Part shown: positions 27,564-38,700 of the stretch, piece after piece
How positions within the stretch are numbered: the stretch's first letter is position 1
Layout: each line of letters opens with the position of its first letter
NCBI GenBank assembly: GCA_016713325.1
Contig: JADJPJ010000031.1
Span: 18,047-82,046, forward strand
Reading direction: 5' to 3'
Length of the DNA: 64,000 nt
Source of the DNA: Candidatus Flexifilum affinis
Lineage (GTDB): Bacteria; Chloroflexota; Anaerolineae; Aggregatilineales; Phototrophicaceae
The notes under the pieces: model-generated
The model's database searches: none
Told to the model about the DNA's origin: nothing
What the model saw: only the letters and a program-made list of their open reading frames with translations
Program-made: the position numbers and the translations under genes

Positions 27564-27842
27564 ATGGGCTACAACAAGTACATCGACGAGTTCAAGCGAG
27601 AAGTGCTGGCAATGGTGGCGGAAGGCCACCGGAGCGTCGCGCAGCTCGAGCGGGAGTTGGACATCACAACGGGATTGATCTACAAGTGGCAGCAGCGGTA
27701 TCGAGTGAAGGACGAGCAACTGCAGCCGAGCGGGCGAGAGCAAGCGGAGCTGTGGCGGCTGAAGCGGGACCTGGAGATCGTCAAGCAGGAGCGGGATATC
27801 TTAAAAAAAGCCATTCGGGTATTCTCGCGGGGGGAGTCGTGA
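27564..27842 (+). CDS. IS3-type transposase OrfA
   Basis: A 92-residue protein: EFKREVLAMVAEGHRSVAQLERELDITTGLIYKWQQRY is the helix-turn-helix, followed by a leucine-zipper-like LWRLKRDLEIVKQERDILKKAI. The end of the gene contains the A-run ttaaaaaaag, the slippery site where IS3 elements shift by -1 into orfB. The -1 frame continues with VNGYLFIAAQH, like a normal OrfB beginning. Confidence 0.85.
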   Translation: MGYNKYIDEFKREVLAMVAEGHRSVAQLERELDITTGLIYKWQQRYRVKDEQLQPSGREQAELWRLKRDLEIVKQERDILKKAIRVFSRGES

Positions 27843-27884
27843 ACGGCTACCTGTTCATCGCCGCGCAGCACGTTCTACCGTTGG

Positions 27885-28754
27885 GTGGAAGCGTACGAGC
27901 GGGCAGGGATGGATGGACTGTGCGACCGCTCCAGTCAGCCCAAGCAGTTCTGGAACCGCATCCCCGAGCCGGTGCGCGAGGATATCGTCCGCATCGCGCT
28001 GGAGCATCCCGCCTTGTCGCCGCGGGAGCTGGCGTGGCACATCACCGACACAGAGGGCTACTTCGTTTCGGAATCGAGCGTGTACCGGATCTTGAAATCG
28101 TATGACCTCATCACCTCGCCTGCTTTCGTGCTCATCAAGGCCGCCGACCAGTTCAAGCATCCAACCCAACGGGTCAATGAGCTGTGGCAGACCGATTTCA
28201 GCCAGTTTCACATTATCGGCTGGGGCTACTACTACCTGTCGACCGTGCTGAACGACTACTCACGCTACATCATCGCCTGGAAGCTCACGCCGACGATGAA
28301 CCACACTGATGTCGAGCAGACGCTGGATCTCGCGCTGGCGGCCACTGGCGTGCAGCAAGTCGCTCTCCAGCATCGCCCGCGCCTGCTGAGCGACAATGGG
28401 TCGGCCTACATCTCAGCACAGCTTGCCGAGTATCTGAGCCAGCAAGGGCTTCGGCACACCCGTGGTGCGCCGTATCATCCGCAGACGCAAGGCAAAATCG
28501 AACGCTACCATCGCAGCCTGAAGAACGTCATCTGCCTGGAAAACCACTTCTTTCCTGGGCAACTGGAGCTGGCGATCGCGGCCTTCGTCGACCATTACAA
28601 CCATCATCGCTATCATGAGGCGCTCGATAACCTCACGCCTGCCGACGTCTTTTTCGGACGCGCCGCTCAGGTTCTGGACGCCCGCGCTGCCGTCAAGCAG
28701 CGGACGCTGGCCCAGCGGCGCGCGCAGCATCTGTTGGCGCGTGCATCGGCTTGA
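27885..28754 (+). pseudogene. IS3-type transposase OrfB, N-terminus disrupted
   Basis: 289 residues of an integrase-core transposase with DDE residues in WQTDFSQFHII, LLSDNGSAYIS and QGKIERYHRSLKN. The frame begins in the helical N-terminal part (FYRWVEAYERAGMDGLCDRSSQPK). The expected OrfB beginning (NGYLFIAAQH) is in another frame just upstream, so a small deletion or frameshift near 27865 separates it from the catalytic part. The catalytic domain itself is open and complete. Transposition activity is doubtful unless the indel is a sequencing error. Confidence 0.75.
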
Positions 28755-28874
28755 ACAATCGGGTATTCATGGGGAAAGTGTCTCTTAACGACCCCACCCC
28801 TTCTGTCCCATTTCTTTTGACGATATACAAGTGGTATGTCGTATCAAGTATTTGCTAGGGATTTGTAAGAGCAA

Positions 28875-28892
28875 GACAAGGCATGCCTTGTC
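28875..28892. repeat. Perfect 18-bp palindrome upstream of the Pfa cluster
   Basis: gacaaggcatgccttgtc is its own reverse complement, 90 bp before the first synthase start. It may be a dimeric operator for the cluster. It may instead be a copy of a REP-like intergenic palindrome, since ggatga/tccc pairs continue irregularly on both sides. The rest of 28791-28981 shows only a weak TTGACG box near 28817. Confidence 0.5.
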
Positions 28893-28981
28893 CCGACAAT
28901 CATCTTTCTTGTAGGGATGAAACCTATCTCGTCCCTTTGGACAACATTCTGCTTCTGGGTAAGGGAAGAAAGTTCGATTTC

Positions 28982-31900
28982 ATGCCAAGTCTGGGTGTAC
29001 AACTGCGGCATAACCCAATTGCCATTATCGGTATGGGCGCGATTATGCCACAAGCTCATAATCTGCGGGAGTTCTGGAACAATATTATCGGCAAGGTTAA
29101 CTGTATCACGGATGTTCCCGGATCCCGCTGGAAAACTGACGACTACTATGATCCGGATCCATCCGCGCCGGACAAAACCTACTGTAAACGCGGTGGTTTT
29201 GTGCCCGATGTTGATTTTGACCCCATGGAGTTCGGGCTGCCGCCAAATATCCTCGAAGTGACGGACGTCTCGCAGATGTTGTCGCTCCTAGTAGCGAAAG
29301 AGGCGCTTGCCGACGCGGGTTATCTCGAAAGTGAAGACAAAATTCGTGAGCGCACCGGGGTGATCCTCGGTGTTGGCGGAGGGCAAAAACTCATCACGCC
29401 GCTGACCACCCGATTGCAGTATCCCGTCTGGAATGAGGTGTTGAAAAGTTACGGGATCGGCGATGCCGACCGCGAAAAGATCGTCGAGCGGATGAAACAG
29501 GCATACATTCGTTGGGAAGAGAACAGTTTCCCCGGGATGCTTGGCAATGTCGTCGCGGGCCGAATCGCCAATCGCTTTGACCTCGGTGGTACCAACTGCG
29601 TCGTCGATGCAGCGTGTGCCAGCACCATGGCTGCGTTGAAAATGGCGTTGAGCGAGCTGACGGAACACCGCGCCGATATGATGGTAACGGGCGGCGTCGA
29701 TACCGACAACTCGATTTTCATGTATATGTGCTTCAGCAAGACCCCGGCGTTCTCCAAAGGCACAAACCCCCGCCCCTTTGATGTCGACTCCGATGGCATG
29801 ATGGTCGGCGAAGGCATCGGCATGATGATTCTGAAACGGCTTGATGATGCCGAACGCGATGGCGACCGCATTTATGCCGTGATCAAGGGCTTGGGGTCGT
29901 CCAGCGATGGTCGCTTCAAGAGTATTTACGCGCCGCGTGGCGAAGGTCAGGAAAAAGCACTGCGCCGCGCGTATGAAGATGCAGGATTCTCGCCTGCGAC
30001 CGTCGGTCTGGTCGAGGCGCATGGTACGGGTACGGTGGCAGGCGACACCACGGAAGTGACGACGATTATTCGCTACTTCAACCAACACGACACACAGCAG
30101 CAGCATGTCGCGCTCGGCAGTGTCAAATCGCAAATTGGTCACACCAAAGCCTCGGCGGGCGCAGCGGGTTTGCTCAAGACAGCGCTCGCTTTGTATCATA
30201 AAGTGCTGCCCGCCACGCTGAACGTGGAACAGCCCAATCCCAAATTCGATATTTCGAACTCGTCTTTTTACATCAATACAGAAACACGTCCCTGGGTACA
30301 GCCCGCCGATGATACGCCGCGTCGCGCAGGGGTAAGTTCGTTCGGGTTTGGCGGCACGAATTTCCATGTCGTCCTCGAAGAATTCCGGAACGATCACCGA
30401 ACCGGTTATCGTATGCACCCGACCCCACAGGCGATTATCCTGAACGCCGGGAGTGTCGATCAACTGCGCGCGCAGTTGACCGCTGCCTTGAATGCCTTGC
30501 AGTCCGAGGATGGGGCAGGGCAGTTCCTGAATCTAGCGCGTTCCACCCGTGAAACGAACGTGCCGATGGCAGCCCCTCGTGTGGGTTTCGTCGCGCTGAA
30601 TGCCGAGGAAGCCGCCGGTTTGCTGCGGGTCGCGCAGGAAATGCTCGACAAGAGCCCCGACTCCGAAGCTTGGCAGCACCCCAAAGGCGTGTTCTACCGG
30701 CGCAACGGTATGAACCTGACGGGGCGTGTCGTAGCGCTGTTTTCGGGGCAGGGATCGCAGTATCTCGAGATGGGGCGCGAACTGGCGTTCAATTTCCCGG
30801 AAATTCGCCAGTCCTTCGGGCAAATCGACAGCCTCATGAAACGGGATGGCAAGCCCACGTTATCGGGCGTGGTCTTTCCGCGTCCGGCATTTCATGTTGA
30901 AGAAAAGCAAGCGCAGGAATCCACGCTGCAAAAGACCGATTACGCGCAGCCTGCCATCGGCGCATTGAGCGCGGGAATGTTCCGCGTGCTGCGAAACGCC
31001 GGTTTCCGCGCCGACTTCACGGCGGGACACAGCTTTGGTGAGCTGACTGCGTTGTGGGCGGCGGGTGTGCTTCAGGATGAGGATTACGCGCTGCTGGTCA
31101 AGGCACGCGGCGCGGCGATGGCTCCACCCCCCCATGATCCTACCTTTGACGCGGGCACGATGATGGCCGTCACGGGAGATAGCGAGGCGATCAAACGCGA
31201 GGTTGCGGCGCTGGCGGGGGTGCAGGTCGCGAATCACAATTCGCCCACACAAGTGGTCGTCGCCGGATCGAAAAACGCCATCCAATCGGCCGAAAAAGCG
31301 TTGAAGGCGAAGGGGTTTAAGGTTGTCTCTCTCTCGGTCGCCGCTGCGTTCCATACGCCGCTGGTGGGACACGCGCAAAAGCCCTTCGCGCAGGTGATTC
31401 GCGGCGTTATGTTCCAATCGCCTCAGATTCCGGTGTACAGTAACGAGACAGGCAAGCCCTACCCGAATGAACCGACGGCGATCCAGTCGATTCTCGCGGA
31501 TCACATCCTCAATCCGGTCTTGTTCCGCGATGAGATCGAAAACATTTACGCCGCGGGCGGCACGGTGTTTGTCGAATTTGGTCCACGAAATGTGCTGACC
31601 AATCTCGTCAAGGATATTCTGGGGGATCGTCCTCATGTCGCCATTGCCCTCAATGGCAGCCGACAGAAGGACAGCGACCGTCAACTGCGCGAAGCTGCCG
31701 TTCAACTGCAAGTGCTCGGGCTGACGCTCGGCGCGCTTGACCCATATGCCCTTGATATTGACGTACCCGCTAAAAAGAAGAGCGGCTTGAGCGTCAAGCT
31801 GAATGGGGCGAACTACGTGAGCGATAAAACACGCGCCGCGTATCAGTCAGCTCTTGCGACCCCCGCGACCCTTTCCGCGCCGTCGCATCAGCAAACGTCC

Positions 31901-33995
31901 ATTCCTGTGGCGCTGCCAACCGCCGAGAATCCAGTTGTATCGCCTGTGAGTCCCCCTGTAGCCTTGAGTAAGCCGCGAGTAGAAACCGATATGCCCAATA
32001 TTTTGTCTATGCTGGAACAGAGTCTCGCCCATTTCCGCGAACATCAGCGCGAAACCCTGCGCGTCCACGAGCAGTACGCCCAGAGTCAGAGTGAGTACTT
32101 CCGCATTTTCTTCGACCTGACTCAGCAGCAGCAAACGCTGCTAGCAGCGCAAACCCTGCCGTCCGGGGTTGCCGAAGCGCTCATACAGAATATGCTGCGC
32201 TTCCATCAATACCAATCGGAGACGCTGCGTATGCACGAACAGTACATGCAGCAGCAAACGGAGATCGCGAAATCCCTGCTGGCGTTGATCGGTCAGCAAT
32301 ACGCCGGGGTGACTCACGCGCCGAGTGTCGGCACGAACGGCAGCGCGGTCAAAGCGATAGTCCAACCTGAACCGCCTCCTGCGGCGGTCAAGCCGAGCGC
32401 TCCCGCCCCGGTCGTTCAAGCTGTTGATCGGGTGACTCCCCCCGTGCCGGCAGCCGTCAAAGTGGAGGCGACCCCTGTTCAGCCTGTGAACACGTCGCCC
32501 GCGCCGACGGTCCTGGCGTCCGTTCCGGTTGCGCCCACGACTCCCGCCCCGGCTGCACCTGCCGCGTCGAGCAACAACGCGAACAGCGCGAACCTCAAAC
32601 TGCTCTCGGACGCGCTGCTGCGTATCATCGACGAAAAGACGGGTTATCCCGTTGAGATGCTTGAATTAAGCATGGATATGGAAGCCGACCTCGGCATCGA
32701 CTCGATCAAGCGCGTGGAAATCCTCGGCGCAATGCGCGACACCTTCCCGCACCTGCCGCAGTTTAAACCGGAAGAATTGGCTGAAATGCGTACGCTCCAG
32801 CAGATTGTTGATTACATGCAGTCCCGTTCGGGGGGTGACGCGCTTCCCGCGGTGAACGCGCCTGTTCCGGTCACCGCCGCTCCGGCCGCCTGCGACACCT
32901 GCGCCTGCCGCAATGAGCAATGGCGCGGGTGGTGCGAACCTGAAGGAACTTTCGGACGCGTTGCTGCACATCATCGACGAGAAGACAGGCTACCCGGTTG
33001 AGATGCTCGAACTGAGCATGGATATGGAAGCCGACCTCGGCATCGACTCGATCAAGCGCGTGGAAATCCTCGGCGCGATGCGCGACACCTTCCCGCACCT
33101 GCCGCAGTTTAAACCGGAAGAATTGGCTGAAATGCGTACGCTCCAGCAAATTGTCGATTACATGCAGGAGGCAAGCCAACAGGCGTCCCCTTTTGACGTT
33201 GCCAGCAGTTCGGAAGGGTCACTGAGTGCGGCGGAAGCGCCGACCAGTGATGAACTGCCGGCTCTGCTTGAGATCGATACCCGCGGAATCGAACGCCGTG
33301 TTGTACAACTGCGTCGTTTGCCGATGCCAGATTTCCTCGAATTTTCGGCGTCGGGCGCGGTATGCATTGTGACGGATGACGGTACTGCCGCCACGACCGC
33401 GCTGTCGAAAGCGTTGGCGGCGGCAAATTGGCAGGTGGTGATCCTCAGCCTACCGCACTCGCTCATCCCCGCCAACCTGCACTTGAACGGTGTAGCGCGC
33501 TTACAGCTTGAGGATGTGAGCGAAGAAAAGCTGCAAACCGTGCTGACCGAGATCAGAAATCGGTATGGCGCAATCGGCGCGTTCATTCACCTGACGCCCC
33601 CGCGCGTGGGATCGCTGTTCGGCACAGCGGAATATGTGCTGGTCAAGTTCGCGTTCCTCATGGCGAAACATTTGAAACCACATCTCACACAGCGCGGCAG
33701 TGCGGCACGCCCCTGTTTCATGACGCTCACGCGACTTGACGGGGCGTTCGGAACGTTGGTCGAAGCCGACTACAGCGTCATCATGGGGGGATTGTTCGGA
33801 CTGGTGAAAACCCTGAGCCTTGAATGGGACAATGTTTTCTGCCGTTCGGTTGATGTTCACCCGCACACCCCTGACGAGCAGGTCGCTGCTTACGTCCTCG
33901 CCGAAATGCATGATCCCAACCGCCTGCTGACCGAAGTCGCCTATGGTACGCCGGGCAGAACGACATTGATTGCAGCCACCCATGGAGCGCAGTAA
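28982..33995 (+). CDS. pfaA: Pfa-type secondary lipid synthase, PfaA-like: KS-AT-ACP-ACP-KR N-terminal half (one frameshift)
   Basis: About 1,670 residues if a frameshift near 32890 is corrected. Ketosynthase 1-465 with Cys212 (VVDAACAST), His347 (VEAHGTGT) and His387 (GHTKASAGA). Acyltransferase about 580-890 with FSGQGSQYLEMG and Ser684 in GHSFGE. A Pro/Ala-rich linker with two DNA-level similar segments follows, then two acyl carrier domains (LGIDSIKR; first serine near residue 1241, second 346 bp further). Last is a structural half of a ketoreductase, ending at a TAA at 33993. ATG 28982 is chosen because the KS starts 10 residues later; an upstream in-frame ATG at 28883 lies in the palindrome. 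The architecture is that of PUFA synthase PfaA, but with only two carrier domains. Confidence 0.88.
32600..33171 (+). repeat. Tandem duplication of acyl carrier domains in pfaA
   Basis: The ~225-bp carrier segment 32600-32825 is repeated at about 32946-33171. From gatatggaagccgacctcgg onward some 150 bp differ at only about three silent or near-silent positions. That is far closer than the flanking linkers, pointing to recent duplication or gene conversion. The frameshift lies in the Ala/Pro linker between the copies. Confidence 0.85.
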
Positions 33996-33998
33996 CCT

Positions 33999-35723
33999 AT
34001 GGCGAACGTATCACCAAGCACCGTGTTTTTGGTCAGCGGCGGCGCGAGAGGCATAACCGCGCAGTGTGTCATCCTGCTGGCAAAACAGTTTCACTGCAAG
34101 TTCATCCTGCTCGGGCGCACGTCCTTGCGGGATGAACCGGTTTGGGCGCAGGGTGTCTCTGAAGAGTCCGACCTCAAACGGCGCGCGCTTGCGGATGCAC
34201 AGGCGCGCGGCGAAAAAGTCTCACCCGCGCAGCTTGGCAAAGTGGTCAGGGGGATCGTGGCACAGCGTGAGATTCGAGGCACGCTGGACGCCGTGCAAGC
34301 GGCGGGCGGACGGGCGATCTATCTCGACGCGGACATCACCGACAGCACCATGCTGCATGAACGATTGGCTGCGGTCAATTTCGGTCCGATCAGCGGAATC
34401 CTGCATGGCGCGGGCAATCTCGCGGATAAACTGATCGAGAATAAGACCTCGGCAGATTTCGAAAACGTGTACGCGGCGAAGGTGGCAGGGCTGGAAAATC
34501 TCCTCTCCGTTGTTCCCGCCGAGTCGCTGCGCCACCTCATCCTGTTCTCGTCGGTTGCCGGGTTCTACGGCAACGTTGGACAGGCAGATTACGCCATTGC
34601 CAACGAAATTCTCAACAAAACCGCCTATCGCTTCAAGAAGCTGTACCCCGACTGCCACGTGATTTCGATCAATTGGGGTCCGTGGGATGGCGGTATGGTG
34701 ACACCGCAGCTCCGCGACTATTTCGACAAGCTGAACATCCGCGTCATTCCGGTTGAGGTGGGGACGCACATGCTGGTGCGGGAACTCCTCGCTCCCGGCG
34801 GTGCTCCGGCGCAAATCGTCATCGGCAGCGCGATTCGACCGCAGCCCGGCCCCCTGTCGAGCGATTTCCAAACGCACTCGATGCGGCGGACGCTGCGCCT
34901 CGCGGACAGCCCGTTCCTCGGCGATCATGTGGTCAACGGCAAAGCGGTGTTGCCGATGGTGTCGGCGATGTCATGGATGGCGAGCGCTGCCGAGGGCATT
35001 TATCGCGGTTACGGCTACTTTGGCTTTGACAATTACCGCGTCCTCAAAGGCGTTGTCTTTGACGACACACTGGCGAGCGAGTACACGCTCGATCTCAAAG
35101 AGGTGAGGAAGAACGCGGACGAAATCGTCGTCGATGCCCTGATTCGCAGCCAGAGTGACGGCAAACCGCGTTTTCACTACAGCGCGCAGATCACACTGCG
35201 CGCGCAGATTCCCGACGCGCCCGCCCTCGACGAGCCGTTTACGCCCTCGTTCGACTCCATGATTGACGGAGCGCAGTTTTATCAGGACGGCACACTGTTT
35301 CACCGCTACAGTTTTCAAGGCGTCGATCAAATTCTTGACCTGAGCGAGCATGGTATCGTCATGCGCTGCATACTGCCGCAGGTGGATGAGGCGTATCAGG
35401 GACAGTTTCCCGTACAAGCCTTCAACTACTTCATGTCGGATATTGGGTTGCAAAGCGTGGGTATCTGGTCACGACACTTCTACAAGATGGGTAGCCTGCC
35501 GCTGCGTGCGGGGAAAGGGCGGCATTATCGTCAGGGCGTGTTCGGTCAGACATTTTTCGTCACCATGCGAGTCCGATCACACAGCGAAACCAACGCCTGC
35601 GCCAACATCATGCTGCATGACGAGCAGGGCAGCCTGTACGCGGTGATCGAAGAACTGGAAGTGACGTTAAGCCGCCGCTTGAATGAACTCTTTCTGAAAA
35701 ATCAGCTTGTAGAAACGCCATGA
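33999..35723 (+). CDS. Pfa-type synthase subunit: catalytic ketoreductase half and dehydratase
   Basis: 574 residues. The NADPH-binding ketoreductase occupies 1-280 (VSGGARGIT at 12-20; Lys161, Ser185 and Tyr198 in ...AAKVAG, FSSVAG and GQADYAIANE). A PS-DH-type hot-dog dehydratase follows, with His310 in GDHVVNGKAVLP fitting HxxxGxxxxP. This is the C-terminal part of PfaA in other synthases. Here it is separated from the preceding protein by an in-frame TAA plus three bases, with GGAG about 11 bases before the ATG. It may be a true split subunit made by re-initiation, or a PfaA with one nonsense codon. Its stop overlaps the next gene as ATGA. Confidence 0.85.
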   Translation: MANVSPSTVFLVSGGARGITAQCVILLAKQFHCKFILLGRTSLRDEPVWAQGVSEESDLKRRALADAQARGEKVSPAQLGKVVRGIVAQREIRGTLDAVQAAGGRAIYLDADITDSTMLHERLAAVNFGPISGILHGAGNLADKLIENKTSADFENVYAAKVAGLENLLSVVPAESLRHLILFSSVAGFYGNVGQADYAIANEILNKTAYRFKKLYPDCHVISINWGPWDGGMVTPQLRDYFDKLNIRVIPVEVGTHMLVRELLAPGGAPAQIVIGSAIRPQPGPLSSDFQTHSMRRTLRLADSPFLGDHVVNGKAVLPMVSAMSWMASAAEGIYRGYGYFGFDNYRVLKGVVFDDTLASEYTLDLKEVRKNADEIVVDALIRSQSDGKPRFHYSAQITLRAQIPDAPALDEPFTPSFDSMIDGAQFYQDGTLFHRYSFQGVDQILDLSEHGIVMRCILPQVDEAYQGQFPVQAFNYFMSDIGLQSVGIWSRHFYKMGSLPLRAGKGRHYRQGVFGQTFFVTMRVRSHSETNACANIMLHDEQGSLYAVIEELEVTLSRRLNELFLKNQLVETP

Positions 35724-38700
35724 CGACGCATTCCGCGACTCACGAACCGATCGCCATTATCGGCTTCTCATGCCTGTTCCCCGGCGCGACCACCCCCGAC
35801 GAATTTTGGACGCATCTCTTCAACGGGGTCAATACCACTTCACCCGCCACCGCGACGCACTTCGGCGCTGACCCCACGTTCTATTTCGACCCGGAGCGTC
35901 GTGGACACGACACCACCTATTCACTGCGCGGGGGGTATGTTCAAGCGCCGATGGCGGGTGATCTATCGGATTTGGACAAGGCGTCCGCATGGTCGCTGTA
36001 TGTCGCGCGCGAGGGGCTGCGTCACAGCGGCTACCTCAACCGACCGGACGTGCTTGCCCGCTGCGGTTTGATCCTCGGCAGCTTATCGTTCCCGACGCAA
36101 GAATCGCACGGACATATTGCGCCCATTTACACCCCAGCGCTCGAAAACGCACTTGGTGAACTCATGGGCATTGAAGATTTTCGGCTGCTGCCCGCGAATG
36201 ATGTCCAGTCCAGTACGACCCTGCAATCTCCGAGTACGGTGGTAGTTGAACGCTTGGGTTTGAAGGGCGCAGCCTTCATGATCGATGCGGCGTGCGCGTC
36301 GTCCCTGTACGCTATCGGCTTGGGCTGTGCCTATTTGCGGGCGGGACAAGCGGACATCATGCTGACTGGCGCGGTAAGCGCCGCCGATCCTCTGTTTGTC
36401 AACATGGGCTTCAAGCACTTTGGCGCTTACCCGGAACAGGGGGCGAGCCGCCCGCTGGATATGCAGTCGGGCGGGCTGATCGCCGGCGAAGGGGCAGGAA
36501 TGCTGGTGTTGAAGCGTTACAGCGACGCGCTGCGCGACGGCGACACGGTGTACGCGATCATCGGCGGGCTTGGATTATCGAATCATGGGCGCGGCAAGCA
36601 CCCGCTCACGCCGAATTCACGCGGACAAACGCTCGCCTTTCAGCGGGCATATGCGGATGGCATTGATCCCCACAGCGTGCAGTACATCGAATGTCATGCC
36701 AGCGGAACGCCGTTAGGCGATAAGACCGAACTCAATTCGCTGGACGAATTTTTCGGCGGCAGCGCGGTTCTACCGAAACTTGGGGCGGTGAAGGCGAACC
36801 TCGGGCATCTGCTGACGGTGGCAGGGCTGGCGAGCATCCTCAAGGTGCTGCTCAGTATGCAGCATCATCAAATTCCCGCGACGATCGACGTCGAACAGCC
36901 GCTGTCGTCGGGGCGATTTGGCGCGGAGCAGATTGTGCGGCGGAATACGCCGTGGACGGACGCGCATAAGATCGCCGGGATCAACGCGTTTGGATTCGGT
37001 GGGGTGAGCGCCCATTTGATCCTGCAATCGCCGTCGGCTGTGGCAACTCGTCCTGCTGCGACCACGTCCAAACCCCGCTTGGCGATTGTGGGCATGGACG
37101 CGCAGTTTGGCGGTTGCGACGGCTTGGAAGCGTTTGCCCGGACTCTTTACGCGGGCGAACAGCAGTTCATCCCACTGCCGCCGAAACGCTGGAAGGGCTT
37201 GGCGGACGATGCGCCGCTCGCCGCCTACATCGACTCGTTTGAAATCGACTTTTTGCGCTTCAAGTTTCCGCCGCGTGAGGATGATCAACCGACGCCACAG
37301 CATTTGCTGCTGCTTAAGGTCGCAGATAACGCGCTGCAAGCCGCGCAACTTCCCGAAGATGGCAATGTCGCGGTGATCGTCGTGCTCGAAACGGAATTGA
37401 GCCTGCACCAATACCGCAGCCGACTCGATCTCTCGTGGCAGATCAAGGACAGCCTCGCTCGTCAGGGGTATCAATTGGAGGCTGATTTCTCGGAAGTAGA
37501 GCAAATCGCCAAAGACGCGCTCAGCCCGCCCGCGCAGGTGAACCAGTACACCAGCTACATCGGAAATATCGTCTCCAGTCGCGTGAGTGCCCTCTGGAAT
37601 TTCTCCGGACCCGCGTTCACGCTGTCGTCGGCAGAAAACGGCGTGTACAAGGCATTGGAAGTCGCGCAGCACCTGCTAGCAGACGAAGCGCTCGACGCGG
37701 TGGTGATTGGTGCGGTCGATCTCGCGGCGGGCGTCGAGAACATCACACTGCGCCGCGCACAGTATCCGCTCAACACGGGCGCGGTGACCCTGAGTTTTGA
37801 TCAACAGGCGAACGGCTGGCAGCCGGGTGAAGGCGCGGGCGCGGTGGTCATTCAGCGGGCAGATCGGGCACGGGGGCATGTCTACGCGACGATTGAGAGC
37901 GTCGTCATCCAGCCGGGCAGGGACGCAGTCGCGATTGCCGGAACGCTGGAGCGCGCGCTGGCAGCCGCCGGATTGAAACCGGATGCGATTGGTTATGTCG
38001 AAGCGTCCGCGAGCGGGATCGCCGCACAAGACTCTGCTGAGATCACGGGGTTGAACCGTGTTTACCCCCGTCAAGGGGATGCGTTGAGGACGGCGCTCGG
38101 CAGTGTGAAAGCCAATTTTGGACACACGGGCGCGGCATCGGGGATCGCCAGTCTGATCAAAACCGCGTTGTGCCTTGATCGTCGTTTTATCCCCGCGGTC
38201 CCACAGTGGTCAGCCCCCAAGCAACCGGACGACTGGGCGGGCAGCGCGTTCTATGTGCCGCAAGAGTCGCAGACATGGTTCGAGCCTGCGGGCGTCAAGC
38301 GCAGCGCCGTGATCAGCGGACTGGGCGAAGACGGGACGTGCGCCGGGGTGGTGCTGACCGAAGGGGTGACGCCGCGCGCGGCGGGCAGTGCGTACCTACA
38401 TCATAAAGGGCTGTATCTGTTCCCGGTGGATGCTGATGATCGGGACACGCTTATGCAGCGGTTGCAGCAGCTCGATGGCGACGAGCCGTTAGCCGTGCTG
38501 GCGCAGCGGGCGTTTTCTGCCTATCGCAGCGGACGCTACGCCGCCGTCATTCTGGCGCGTTCGCATGAGATGCTGCGCCGCGAACTGCAACTCTCGCTGA
38601 ACGGAATTCCGCAAGCCTTTGAGCGCGGCGGCGATTGGCAGACTCCTGCTGGCAGCGCGTTTAGCGCCAACCCGGTTGGGGCGGGTGGCGTTGCCTTCAT

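Larger units (their letters stand above)
27500..28790 (+). mobile_element. IS3-family-type insertion sequence (approximate limits)
   Basis: The left end is probably near tgaccttaccccagtttggcgga at about 27500, a sequence of the IS3 terminal-repeat type. The right end is not clear: gtgtctcttaacgacccc near 28778 is only a weak mirror of it, and no target duplication is visible. The element contains an orfA/orfB pair. It lies between the zinc operon and the Pfa cluster. Confidence 0.65.

Noticed and set aside
27803..27842. A simple programmed -1 frameshift joining OrfA to the visible OrfB frame.
   Set aside because: The main OrfB frame equals the OrfA frame, not the -1 frame; a further indel near 27865 is needed, so the visible arrangement is disrupted.
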